Origin: Gemmatimonadota bacterium
Lineage (GTDB): Bacteria > Gemmatimonadota > Gemmatimonadetes > Gemmatimonadales > GWC2-71-9
Direction: 5' to 3'
DNA length: 42,534 nucleotides
Assembly: GCA_022563595.1 (NCBI GenBank)
Contig: JADFNB010000026.1
Span: 1-42,534 of the forward strand
The notes under the pieces were generated by a model. It was not told the DNA's origin, searched no databases, and saw nothing but the letters and a program-made list of their open reading frames with translations. Positions 17,560 through 28,916 of the stretch are shown here, one piece after another. Position numbers and translations under genes: made by a program. How positions within the stretch are numbered: position 1 is the first letter of the stretch; each line of letters opens with the position of its first letter.

Positions 17560-18887
17560 GTCGTAGGTGGCCTCACGTACCCTTTGCGTGCCCATAGATA
17601 GTAGACCGGGAGCCCGATCAGAACGAGCGACAGGCCGACCACGCTCTCCGCGGTGTTCGTGACCAGTTGATTGATCACGATCGCGAACGAGCAGACGGCG
17701 AACAGGACCGGCAACACCGGATAACCCCACGCCGAGTAGCGGCGCGTGAGATCGCTCCGCCGCCGCAGCACGAACAGCCCCAAGGCCATCAGCCCGAAGA
17801 ACAGCCACTCGGTATAGATCACCCGCGTGAACAGCGCGCGGAATGTTCCGGTAGCGACCAGAATCGACGCCCAGATCCCCTGGAGCACGATCGCACGATG
17901 GGGCGTCTGGAACCGCTCGTGCACGCCTCCCACCCAACGAAACAGCAATCCGTCGCGCGCCATCGCGTAGTAGACCCTGGGACCGGCGAGCACGATTCCG
18001 GCGAGAGCGCCGAACGTCGAGAACATCACGATCCCCGACATGACGGCACCACCCCCGGACCCGATCAGCGCGTCCGCCATGTCGGCCGCGACCCGGGTCG
18101 ACGACGACACGGCGTCCAAGGGCAGCACATAGAGGTAGACCGCGTTCATCGCCACGTAGCACACGGTCACGATCACGGTTCCGAGGATCAGCGCGCGCGG
18201 GATCGTGCGCACCGGGTCGACTGTCTCCTCGGAGTTGTAAGTGACCATGTGCCAGCCACCGAACGCGAACAGCCCGGCGACGAGCGCCGTGAGGACGGAA
18301 CTGAGCGATAGATCCGCCGAGGCGGTGGTCGAGCCGACAAAGTGTTCGGGCAGCTTCCCGCCGAGCGCGAACCCGAACGCGATGATGAGCAACACGGCGA
18401 TGAGCTTTACCGCCGTGAACGCGGTCTGTAACCTGCTGCCCTGCTTCACACCGACGTAGTTCACCGCCGTGAGAATCAGGATCACCGCGATCGCCACCGT
18501 CTTGATACCTACGTCACCCAGCGGGACGAAGAACCCGGTGTAGCGGGCGAACACGACGGCGATGGCGGCGATGATCCCAGAGTGCATGGTCCAGAACATC
18601 GCCCAGCCCCACAGGAAGCCGACCGCGGGATCGAAGGCGGCGGTGAGATACACGTACACGCCGCCGGTCCGGGTGAAGGTCGACGCGAGTTCCGCGGTCA
18701 CCAGCGCGCCGGCGAGCGTGAGCGCTCCGGCCACGACCCACACCAGCAGGACGCCCGGGATGGAAGGTACCTGTCCCGTGATCTCGGACGGCTGCACGAA
18801 GATTGACGCGCCTATGATCGTGCCGACCACCAGCGCGGTGGCATGGGGCAGCCGAATGACGCGGCGCAGATCCGGACCCGGGGCGAT
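17556..18887 (-). CDS. APC-family amino-acid permease
   Basis: An inner-membrane amino-acid/polyamine transporter with about 12 transmembrane helices. The family's first helix, ATALVVGTIIGASIFVQPSE, is present, as are the GGVYVYLTAAFDPAVGFLWG region, a GWHMVTYNSEETVDPVRTIP loop and SSSTR. The start is odd. The conserved N-terminus (PDLRRVIRLPHATAL) has no ATG, GTG or TTG before it. A strong ribosome site AGGGAGGA at 18899-18892 is followed five bases after GGAGG by an ATC at 18887. A GTG at 18830 is the first conventional start, but it would cut into helix 1. I take 18887 as more likely, with reservations. Confidence 0.78.
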   Translation of the reverse strand: MAPGPDLRRVIRLPHATALVVGTIIGASIFVQPSEITGQVPSIPGVLLVWVVAGALTLAGALVTAELASTFTRTGGVYVYLTAAFDPAVGFLWGWAMFWTMHSGIIAAIAVVFARYTGFFVPLGDVGIKTVAIAVILILTAVNYVGVKQGSRLQTAFTAVKLIAVLLIIAFGFALGGKLPEHFVGSTTASADLSLSSVLTALVAGLFAFGGWHMVTYNSEETVDPVRTIPRALILGTVIVTVCYVAMNAVYLYVLPLDAVSSSTRVAADMADALIGSGGGAVMSGIVMFSTFGALAGIVLAGPRVYYAMARDGLLFRWVGGVHERFQTPHRAIVLQGIWASILVATGTFRALFTRVIYTEWLFFGLMALGLFVLRRRSDLTRRYSAWGYPVLPVLFAVCSFAIVINQLVTNTAESVVGLSLVLIGLPVYYLWARKGYVRPPTT

Positions 18888-18945
18888 CGGTTCCTCCCTA
18901 GCCGTAGTTGAGGTGGCGCTACTACCGTCGCTGTACGCGGCAGAG

Positions 18946-18964
18946 CCGCGGGTTCATCCCGCGG
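18946..18964. repeat. GC-rich hairpin, REP-like
   Basis: CCGCGGG-TTCAT-CCCGCGG has a perfect 7-base stem and a 5-base loop. There is no T-run, so it is not an intrinsic terminator. It resembles the hairpin at 19134-19153 in stem composition (GCGGG...CCCGC), and the pair could be the two ends of a REP/MITE-like element. Confidence 0.4.
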
Positions 18965-19133
18965 ATCTCCGACCAAAGGATTGCAGAATAGCTCGACAGG
19001 ATGAGTCCGGCCAGTTCGAGGGCTGAGGTCGGTAGCTTCGCTCGGGATGACGCAGGGAGTCCCGACCTGAGAGGGCGGGTTCGGCCAAGAAAAGCGTCCT
19101 TACCGGACGCACCTCTTGCACTAGGCCGCCGAA

Positions 19134-19153
19134 CGCGGGCTACTCAGCCCGCG
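19134..19153. repeat. GC-rich hairpin, REP-like
   Basis: CGCGGGCT-ACTC-AGCCCGCG has a perfect 8-base stem with a 4-base loop. Short palindromes built on GCGGGCT/AGCCCGC recur as dispersed elements in several environmental phyla. Here it mirrors the hairpin 180 bases to the left. Confidence 0.4.
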
Positions 19154-19349
19154 ACTTACATCATTCCTCGGTTCGGCCATGGCCCCCGCCCCGAACCCGG
19201 CATCGTAGACGAGGAGCCGCGCGCCGTCGATGCCTCCTACTGTCCGGGTGGACGGCTCCATGCGGACGGCGTGGGAAACATACTCGCGTCGGGCCGATGG
19301 ACGCTTTATCCTTAAGTAGACAGGCCTACCCGGAGGGCCCCGCACCACC

Positions 19350-20438
19350 ATGACCAGCGTCCTTGAGTCGGTCGTTCCCACCAAGTACTGGCACGTGCTG
19401 GATGACGGCCGCGTCCAGTGCGACATGTGCCCCCGGTTCTGCAGGCTGCGGGACGGACAGCGCGGCATGTGCTTCGTCCGGATGCGTCAAGACGACCAAA
19501 TCGTGCTCACGACCTACGGCCGCTCCAGCGGGTTCTGCGTCGATCCCATCGAGAAGAAACCCCTGAACCACTTCCATCCGGGAACCCCAGTGCTGTCGTT
19601 CGGTACAGCCGGCTGCAACCTGGCATGCAGCTTCTGCCAGAACTGGGACATCAGCAAGTCGCGCGAGATCGATACGCTTGCCGATGGGGCTTCACCGGAA
19701 CGGCTCGCCGAGACGGCGGAACGGCTCGGGTGCCGCAGCGTGGCCTTCACGTACAACGACCCGGTGATCTTCCACGAGTACGCCATCGACGTCGCACAGG
19801 CATGTCACGAACGGGGTATCAAAGCGGTCGCCGTGACGGCCGGTTACGTGTGCGACGAGCCGCGCCGCGAGTTCTACCGATACATGGACGCCGCCAACGT
19901 CGACCTCAAGGGGTTCACCGACGGTTTCTACCGGCAGATCACCAAGGCATATCTCCAACCTATCCTCGACACGCTCGTGTACCTGAAACACGAGACCGAT
20001 GTCTGGTTCGAGGTGACCACACTGCTGATTCCGGGCAAGAACGATTCGGAGCGTGAACTCGAGGAGATGACGCAGTGGGTGGTGGAACACCTCGGCCCCG
20101 ACGTGCCGCTGCACTTCACCGCGTTCCACCCGGACTGGAAGATGATGGACATTCCTCGCACGCCGGCGGCTACGCTCACCAAAGCACGCGGGATCGCGCT
20201 GAAGAACGGCGTGCGGTACGCCTACACCGGGAACGTCCACGACGTCACAGGCGGCAGCACGATGTGTCACCAGTGCGGCCAGACGCTGATCGTAAGGGAC
20301 TGGTACGTGCTGCACGGCTGGAACCTGACCGGCGACGGCTGCTGTACGAAGTGTGGCGCGCGGTGCGCCGGTGTGTTCGACGGACCGCCCGGTACATGGG
20401 GGGCCAAGCGGATGCCGGTGCGGATAGGGTCTGCCTAG
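19350..20438 (+). CDS. amrS: AmmeMemoRadiSam system radical SAM enzyme
   Basis: A radical S-adenosylmethionine enzyme of the AmmeMemoRadiSam group; the reaction is not well established. The [4Fe-4S]-SAM site is C89-NLA-C93-SF-C96 within FGTAGCNLACSFCQNWD. The N-terminus carries an extra cysteine set (C24, C27, C31, C41; CDMCPRFCRL), and the C-terminus has a zinc-ribbon-like MCHQCGQ and CCTKCGARC. The family motifs HPGTPVLSFGT, AFTYNDPVIFHEYA and NVDLKGFTDGFY are all present. 362 residues. Its usual partners AmrA (AMMECR1) and AmrB (Memo) are not in this window. Confidence 0.92.
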   Translation: MTSVLESVVPTKYWHVLDDGRVQCDMCPRFCRLRDGQRGMCFVRMRQDDQIVLTTYGRSSGFCVDPIEKKPLNHFHPGTPVLSFGTAGCNLACSFCQNWDISKSREIDTLADGASPERLAETAERLGCRSVAFTYNDPVIFHEYAIDVAQACHERGIKAVAVTAGYVCDEPRREFYRYMDAANVDLKGFTDGFYRQITKAYLQPILDTLVYLKHETDVWFEVTTLLIPGKNDSERELEEMTQWVVEHLGPDVPLHFTAFHPDWKMMDIPRTPAATLTKARGIALKNGVRYAYTGNVHDVTGGSTMCHQCGQTLIVRDWYVLHGWNLTGDGCCTKCGARCAGVFDGPPGTWGAKRMPVRIGSA

Positions 20439-20567
20439 GAAGGAGTCAGGCTCCGGGTAGTAGGGGCACGCCGGTAGCCGAACGGCAGGTTGATCACCAC
20501 GACCGCAATGGACGCCCGCCAGATCCTGGTCGCGACTTCAAGCCGCGCGTAACGTCGCCAACTGACC
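20435..20567 (-). pseudogene. Possible N-terminal remnant of a membrane protein
   Basis: Between amrS and the aldo/keto reductase the minus strand reads RYARLEVATRIWRASIAVVV followed by INLPFGYRRAP, then a short unconvincing tail. It looks like a cut-off amphipathic start plus one transmembrane segment. There is no full gene, start codon choice is open, and no family is asserted. It is listed because it fits the pattern of truncated genes in this window. Confidence 0.28.
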
Positions 20568-21674
20568 TCACCGCGGCCGGTACCATGGCGGTTCGCGCTG
20601 GACCGGTACCCCGCCATGGATCGCGGCTTGGATGCCCGGGTCGAAAAACAGGTACGGGTAAATCGGCTCGGGCCGGCTCACCTGCTCGAGTCTCCCTGAC
20701 AACTCGTCGGGAATCTCGAACTCCAGCGCGGTCAGGTTGGTGTCGAGCTGCTCGAGATTCGTCGCGCCGATGATGGTGGACACCACGCCGGGCCTGCGCG
20801 TGATCCAGTTGAGCGCCACCTGCGCGGGAGAGCGGCCGAGATCCTTGGACACCTCGAGCAGCGTGTCGACGATAGTCCAGTTGCGGTCGGTGAACTTGTC
20901 GAAGATGGGGTTGCCGGAGTCCCGCACGGTACGCAGCCGGCCTTCCCCTTCGACCTCGTCGGTGCCACGACGATACTTGCCCGTCAGGAGCCCGCTCGCG
21001 AGCGGGCTCCACGGACAGATCCCCATGCCAAGCTCGATAGCGGCGGCGACGTACTCACGCTCGATATGCCGCTCGACGAGGGAGTACTCGAATTGCAGCG
21101 CGCAAACCGACACCAGCCGCTGGAGTTCGGCGATCGTCTGCGCGCGAGCAAGGTACCAGGCCGGCGTGTTGCTGAACCCGACGTAGCGCACCTTCCCTTC
21201 GCGCACCAACGCGTCAAGCGTCGCCATCACTTCCTCCACGGGGGTCATCGTGTCCCAGGCGTGGAGCCAGTAGAGATCGACGTAGTCGGTTTGCAGGCGC
21301 CGCAACGATAGTTCCAGTGCGCGGTAGATGTTCTTGCGCGCGTTCCCGCCCGCATTCGGGTTCCCCGGATCCTGATTGAAGGTGAACTTGGTGGCTAGGA
21401 CGATGCGATCGCGACAGTTCGCCTCACGGATGAACTGACCGAGCATCTCCTCGCTCCGACCGTTGGTGTACCCGTCCGCCGTGTCGATGAAGTTGCCGCC
21501 GGCCTCTAGATAACGTGTGAACAGGTCGCGTGCCGCCTCGATGGGGGAGCCCCATCCCCACTCGGTCCCGAACGTCATCGTACCGAGACACAAGGGAGAT
21601 ACGCGCAGGCCGCTCCGGCCCAACAGGTAATAGGTGCCGAGGCTCCCGACGCGGCGATCTTCGCCGTCGCTCAT
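20568..21674 (-). CDS. Aldo/keto reductase
   Basis: An NADPH-dependent oxidoreductase of the TIM-barrel AKR superfamily, in the bacterial YajO/YhdN-like clade. The catalytic tetrad is present: D64 and Y69 (NFIDTADGYTNGRSE), K96 (LATKF) and H138 (DLYWLHAWD). The cofactor-binding end (SPAQVALNWITRRPGVVSTI followed by IGATN) is intact. 368 residues is normal for this clade. The substrate is unknown. ATG 21674; it is separate from its neighbours. Confidence 0.88.
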   Translation of the reverse strand: MSDGEDRRVGSLGTYYLLGRSGLRVSPLCLGTMTFGTEWGWGSPIEAARDLFTRYLEAGGNFIDTADGYTNGRSEEMLGQFIREANCRDRIVLATKFTFNQDPGNPNAGGNARKNIYRALELSLRRLQTDYVDLYWLHAWDTMTPVEEVMATLDALVREGKVRYVGFSNTPAWYLARAQTIAELQRLVSVCALQFEYSLVERHIEREYVAAAIELGMGICPWSPLASGLLTGKYRRGTDEVEGEGRLRTVRDSGNPIFDKFTDRNWTIVDTLLEVSKDLGRSPAQVALNWITRRPGVVSTIIGATNLEQLDTNLTALEFEIPDELSGRLEQVSRPEPIYPYLFFDPGIQAAIHGGVPVQREPPWYRPR

Positions 21675-21747
21675 CGTGTCGCTCCATGCACCGAGTTTGC
21701 GCGGGGTGAGTGTCTCTCGCCGCCCGCCCCGCGGATACTCAGGCGCC

Positions 21748-21954
21748 CTATTCGAACTTGAACGAGACCTTCACCTTGGCGCGGTACGCCTGGACTTTCC
21801 CGTCCTGTAGAGTCAGGTCCAATTTGGTCACCTCGGCAACCCGGAGGTCCCGCAGGCTCTTGCTGGCTCGCTCCACGGCCACCGCCGCCGCTTTCTCCCA
21901 CGAATCGGTGCTGGTACCGACCAACTCGATGACTTTGTAGACGCTCTCCGCCAT
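21748..21954 (-). CDS. Dodecin family protein
   Basis: A small beta-alpha-beta-beta protein that assembles as a hollow dodecamer, storing or buffering flavins in characterised bacterial members. All features are present in 68 residues: VYKVIELVGTSTDSWEKAAA, AVERASKSLRDLRVAEVTKL and KVQAYRAKVKVSFKFE. The conserved tryptophan at about residue 19, which stacks on the flavin, is retained. It is monocistronic on the minus strand with a GGAG-like site just before the ATG. Confidence 0.92.
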   Translation of the reverse strand: MAESVYKVIELVGTSTDSWEKAAAVAVERASKSLRDLRVAEVTKLDLTLQDGKVQAYRAKVKVSFKFE

Positions 21955-22159
21955 GCTGTGCTCCTTTCGGTGTCCCGCCGGGTAGTGACTGTACGGCTAC
22001 GCGCCCCGCGCCACGTGTCCGGCCTCCCTGGGGTGGCCTACGGCAACACCGGTAAGGTACTTCCGAATCGGATGTGGAGTGGGGGTAACGCTGTGGTGGC
22101 GTCACCGGGGCGCCGCTGCGAGGGCCCCGGTCCAAGGCGGGATGTTTGTGGCCGGTGGG

Positions 22160-22534
22160 CTAGAGCCGAATACCGAGTTTCACGCTGATCTCGAGACGAA
22201 TGCCTTCCGGAGCCTCGTCGAGCACGATGCGATCCTCGACCCGCCGGATGATCATCCGTGCCGGCGGGCCGAAGCCGCGCCCGCGGCCTCGGTTCCCGCG
22301 GCGATAGTAGACGATCTTGTAGTCGTCTTTCGTCTCGACCCGCACGACCTCGAAGCCCTGTGCCACCAGCACCTCCCTCGCTGCCGAGACGGCTAGGTCG
22401 ATGCTCACGCGCGGTGCGGCCCGGCGCGCCCGGGCATTGTTGCCTCTGCCCTGGGCCGCGGCGGGCGCGGCGCTCACGACGGCAAGTACCGCCAGTGTGA
22501 GCAAGATGCGGAACGACCTGTTACTCGACGACAT
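22160..22534 (-). CDS. Small secreted basic protein, unknown
   Basis: About 124 residues. A clear Sec signal (FRILLTLAVLAVVSAAPAAA, cleaved near AQ-GRG) is followed by an Arg/Gly-rich linker and a compact domain VSIDLAVSAAREVLVAQGFE / DYKIVYYRRGN / ARMIIRRVEDRIVLDEAPEG. This could be a PepSY- or KTSC-like alpha-beta fold, but I do not recognise it. I chose ATG 22534 because GGAGGG sits six bases upstream; a longer frame from 22606 lacks these signals. It is probably exported to the periplasm. Confidence 0.6.
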   Translation of the reverse strand: MSSSNRSFRILLTLAVLAVVSAAPAAAQGRGNNARARRAAPRVSIDLAVSAAREVLVAQGFEVVRVETKDDYKIVYYRRGNRGRGRGFGPPARMIIRRVEDRIVLDEAPEGIRLEISVKLGIRL

Positions 22535-22647
22535 GCTGCACCCTCCGGGCGTTCGGGTCACCCTAAGTTGTGTGCCGAGCGCTCCCGTTGCCGTGAGGTA
22601 TCGCACACTGCGGTGGGCCGGGTCGGTTACACGAGACGCTACGCGGC

Positions 22648-23019
22648 TTATGCGTCCTCCACGAGTCGGATCGTGTCGGGCAGGTTCGGGACGACGCAGA
22701 GGAACTCGAACGGCTCGTCCCCCAGCGCTTGGTACCAGTGGGCTACGCCAGCGGGGATGTATACCACGTCGTCCCGTTGTACCTCGATCACCTCTTCACC
22801 AATACCGATCTTGGCGCGGCCGCGCAGCACGTACTGCTCATGCTCCACGGCATTCGTATGCGCGGGCATACCACCGCCAGGCTCCATGATGAAGCGGCGC
22901 ATGGCGAAGTGGGGGGCTTCATCGGGACCGATCAGTACCTGGCGCGAGGTGCCGCTCCCGGCGGAGACCGGATCGGCGGGAACTGAACTGGCGTGTTTGA
23001 CCGGCATGCTGTGCTCCAC
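22648..23019 (-). CDS. Single-domain cupin protein
   Basis: A 123-residue cupin barrel with both metal-binding motifs: GGGMPAHTNAVEHEQYVLRG (two His and a Glu in the usual GX5HXHX3-4EX6G layout, with one replacement) and DDVVYIPAGVAHWYQALGDE (PxGxxH). Such proteins can be sugar or phenol isomerases, dioxygenases or small-molecule sensors; nothing here decides which. It ends about 50 bases after thiC on the same strand and could be co-transcribed with it. Confidence 0.82.
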   Translation of the reverse strand: MEHSMPVKHASSVPADPVSAGSGTSRQVLIGPDEAPHFAMRRFIMEPGGGMPAHTNAVEHEQYVLRGRAKIGIGEEVIEVQRDDVVYIPAGVAHWYQALGDEPFEFLCVVPNLPDTIRLVEDA

Positions 23020-23070
23020 AGGTCAGAATTTCGATGAAGACTGTAGCGCTGCCACTCAGCGCGGCCACAG

Positions 23071-25401
<2,331 letters not shown>

Positions 25402-25409
25402 GCTGCCCC

Positions 25410-25973
25410 TCAGACCACGGGCTGAGGTTTCGGGGTCCAGCGCGGCTCCGGGTCCCCGTGCCGTTTCTCCTGCCCGCGGTGTTTGTTCCACTCTTCGCGG
25501 TAACAGAATGGGTCGAGCCCTATCGGGCGATCCACGATGAGAACGCCGTCTAGGTGGTCGATCTCGTGCTGGAGAAGCTCGGCAAGCGCGCCCTCCGCAG
25601 AGACCTCGTGCGTCTCACCGGCAAGATCCTGGTACCTCACGACGACGCCATAGGCCCGAGTCACCCGGGCGAACAGATCGGGGATGGAGAAGCAGTCGTC
25701 CCAGACGTGAAAGTCCGTCTCGCCGATATCGACGATCTCAGGATTCACCAAGAACCACGGCTCATCGACCTCGACGTAGATGAGACGGATCGGCGCGCCG
25801 ATCTGCGGGGCGGCAAGCCCGCGTCCCATCCCGTGGCGGGCCTTGAGGTCGCGTAGAGTTTCCTGCAGGCTGTCCGCGACCACCCGCACCGCGGGCGACC
25901 TCGGTCGCTTGACCGGGGCGGAGTTAGTCCGGAGTATTGGATCTCCCAACAACCGAATTCGGTGAACCGCCAT
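25410..25973 (-). CDS. Divergent peptide deformylase-like protein
   Basis: A metallo-hydrolase of the peptide deformylase fold, which normally removes the N-formyl group from new proteins. Motif 1 is intact, GRGLAAPQIGAP (residues about 50-61). Motif 2, usually EGCLS, is DDCFS here with the metal cysteine C94 kept. Motif 3 is QHEIDHLDG with H136, E137 and H140. All metal ligands and the general base are therefore retained. The altered motif 2 and the 187-residue length with a proline-rich C-terminal tail place it among PDF-like paralogues, so housekeeping function is uncertain. The start is ATG 25973, after trimming a longer unsupported frame. Confidence 0.78.
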   Translation of the reverse strand: MAVHRIRLLGDPILRTNSAPVKRPRSPAVRVVADSLQETLRDLKARHGMGRGLAAPQIGAPIRLIYVEVDEPWFLVNPEIVDIGETDFHVWDDCFSIPDLFARVTRAYGVVVRYQDLAGETHEVSAEGALAELLQHEIDHLDGVLIVDRPIGLDPFCYREEWNKHRGQEKRHGDPEPRWTPKPQPVV

Positions 25974-26021
25974 GGACCGTCCGCGCCATCCTTTCAGGGG
26001 GTCCCAATCTAAGGAATCCCG

Positions 26022-26633
26022 ATGATCGTGGCCATGATCCTGGCCGCTGGGGAATCGGCACGCATGGGTCACCCCAAGGCGCTGCTCAACTACCGCGGGG
26101 CGACTTTCCTGGAAGGGATCCTGAGCGCGGCATATGCGGCTGGGCTGGAACGGCGGGTGGTGGTTCTCGGGGCTAACGCCGATGAAGTATTGCAGGCATT
26201 GGAGTTCGAGAGCGATGCCACCATGGTGGTACGGAGCGAGAAGCTGGAAGCGGGACCCATCGGCTCGATCCGGGCGGGGATCCGCCTGCTTTCCAACCAT
26301 CCGGTTGAAGCTGTCGTGGTCTGGTCTGTGGATCGGCCACACGTCTCGGTCACCACGATCGAGGCCTTGGTTGGCGGATTCCGTGAGTCCCACCTGCCGG
26401 TGGTGGTGCCGGTATACCAGGGCCGCCGCGGGCACCCAGTGCTGTTTGGGCGAGAGGTCTTCCAAGAGCTGCTCGATGCGCCCGATGCCGAAGGCGCCCG
26501 CGCGGTGGTTCGTGCCGATCCCGATCGCGTTCTTGCGGTTTCGGTGGATGATCCGGCAGTGCTCGAGGACCTCGATACGCCCGAGCAATACGAGGCACTA
26601 TTGAGGAAGCAGGACCGGTTGGGTGAGGGCTAG
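26022..26633 (+). CDS. MobA-like nucleotidyltransferase (molybdenum-cofactor type)
   Basis: An NTP-transferase of the MobA/MocA group, which attaches a nucleotide to molybdopterin or a related cofactor. The signature LAAGESARMGHPKALLNYRG (residues 7-26) binds NTP. VVWSVDRPHVS carries the metal-binding aspartate, and GRRGHPVLFGREVFQ and VDDPAVLEDLDTPEQYE are the characteristic later motifs. 203 residues is typical of MocA-type cytidylyltransferases. No molybdoenzyme gene is in the window, so the partner is unknown. It is divergent from the deformylase-like gene. Confidence 0.82.
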   Translation: MIVAMILAAGESARMGHPKALLNYRGATFLEGILSAAYAAGLERRVVVLGANADEVLQALEFESDATMVVRSEKLEAGPIGSIRAGIRLLSNHPVEAVVVWSVDRPHVSVTTIEALVGGFRESHLPVVVPVYQGRRGHPVLFGREVFQELLDAPDAEGARAVVRADPDRVLAVSVDDPAVLEDLDTPEQYEALLRKQDRLGEG

Positions 26634-26653
26634 ACAACCTGGCGCTGGAAAAG

Positions 26654-26681
26654 TTAACCAACAAAATCGTTGATTTACTTT
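26654..26681 (+). promoter_or_regulatory. Candidate suf promoter
   Basis: An AT-rich island in GC-rich DNA carries a -35-like TTAACC at 26654-26659 and a -10-like TACTTT at 26676-26681, 16 bases apart, about 24 bases ahead of sufR. The SufR-type palindrome sits in the spacer, the expected position for a repressor. A second, wider inverted repeat (TAACCA at 26655-26660, TGGTTA at 26688-26693) frames it. Confidence 0.4.
26659..26672. promoter_or_regulatory. SufR operator CAAC-N6-GTTG
   Basis: CAAC-AAAATC-GTTG matches exactly the inverted repeat described for cyanobacterial SufR. It lies 32 bases upstream of a sufR homologue heading the suf operon, inside the likely promoter. Autorepression of the operon, relieved when the regulator loses its iron-sulfur cluster, is the expected behaviour; it is inferred here from motif and position. 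Confidence 0.65.
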
Positions 26682-26704
26682 CCGAAGTGGTTAGTTTCCT
26701 CCAC

Positions 26705-27396
26705 ATGGCAGAGCCTCACGTTCTCATGACCCCGGCGCTCGCGGCCCACAAGGGCCTGCGGTGCCAGATTCTCCTTGAGTTGAAGAGAGCGCAACCGCTT
26801 ACCACACAAGAGCTTGCTGAACGCCACGAGGTCACCGCCAATGCCATCCGCCGCCACCTGAAGGAGCTGGAGGCGGAGCAGTTGATCGAGTACCGGCGCG
26901 AGCAGCGGGGCCATGGCGCGCCGACCTTCTCTTACGGGCTCACCGATGCCGGTGAGGCTCTCTTTCCCAAGCGCTACGACAAGGCGCTGACCGCCCTGCT
27001 CGCCTATCTGGAGGAGACCGGTGGGAGAGACGAGGTACGCCGTTTCTTCGACCAGCGGTTCCGGGCCCAGGCGGAAGAGCTGTTGGCGCGCCTCGGTGAC
27101 ACCGGCGGTGAGGAACGTGTCGCCGCGGTGGTGGACCACCTCTCGGGAGAAGGGTTCATGGCGGACTGGTCGCGCGAGTCGGGCCAGATCACGATCGCCG
27201 AGCACAACTGCGCGCTGCACGTCGTCGCCGCCCGATACCCGGAGATCTGCGAGTCGGAGCTGCGCTTCCTCAAGGACCTGCTCGGACCCGGCGTCGAGCG
27301 GCAGCGCCACATCGTACAAGGCTGCAATTCCTGCGAATACTCGTTCAACCTCATCGATGTGCTCGGCAGCGACAACGTGCCGGGCCGGGAACAGGC

Positions 27397-27400
<4 letters not shown>
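26705..27400 (+). CDS. sufR: SufR-type iron-sulfur transcriptional repressor
   Basis: A helix-turn-helix regulator of SUF iron-sulfur assembly. The N-terminal winged helix ([20 protein letters not shown] followed by [16 protein letters not shown], residues 30-65) is ArsR/DeoR-like. The C-terminal half carries four cysteines spaced as in SufR: C169, C182 (C-X12-C), C207 and C210 (QGCNSCEY), which should hold a [4Fe-4S] cluster. 231 residues from ATG 26705; a GTG six codons earlier is less likely. Its stop overlaps the sufB start (ATGA), and it heads the operon behind a SufR-type operator. Confidence 0.88.
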
Positions 27401-28830
<1,430 letters not shown>

Positions 28831-28916
28831 ACGTTTGGAACGATGGAACGTCCCACTTTTCCTAATCGTACCACCCTTCCCATCACAAGACATTGCGTCC
28901 GAGGACCAACACATAA

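Larger units (their letters stand above)
18888..19349. other. Gene-free interval with two GC hairpins
   Basis: No credible gene is visible in these 462 bases. An open stretch on the minus strand (GGIDGARLLVYDAGFG, near 19230-19185) looks protein-like but matches nothing I recognise. The interval holds two near-perfect GC hairpins about 190 bases apart (separate entries) and a segment between them, including CTTCGCTCGGGATGACG, that looks like dispersed non-coding repeat DNA. The stretch immediately before amrS must contain that gene's promoter, which I cannot pick out. Confidence 0.5.

Noticed and set aside
17556-18162. An N-terminal extension that would fuse about 200 residues to the amidohydrolase
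   Set aside because: It is an out-of-frame reading of the permease gene; the amidohydrolase begins normally at ATG 17559 with the conserved TVIDFHNH.
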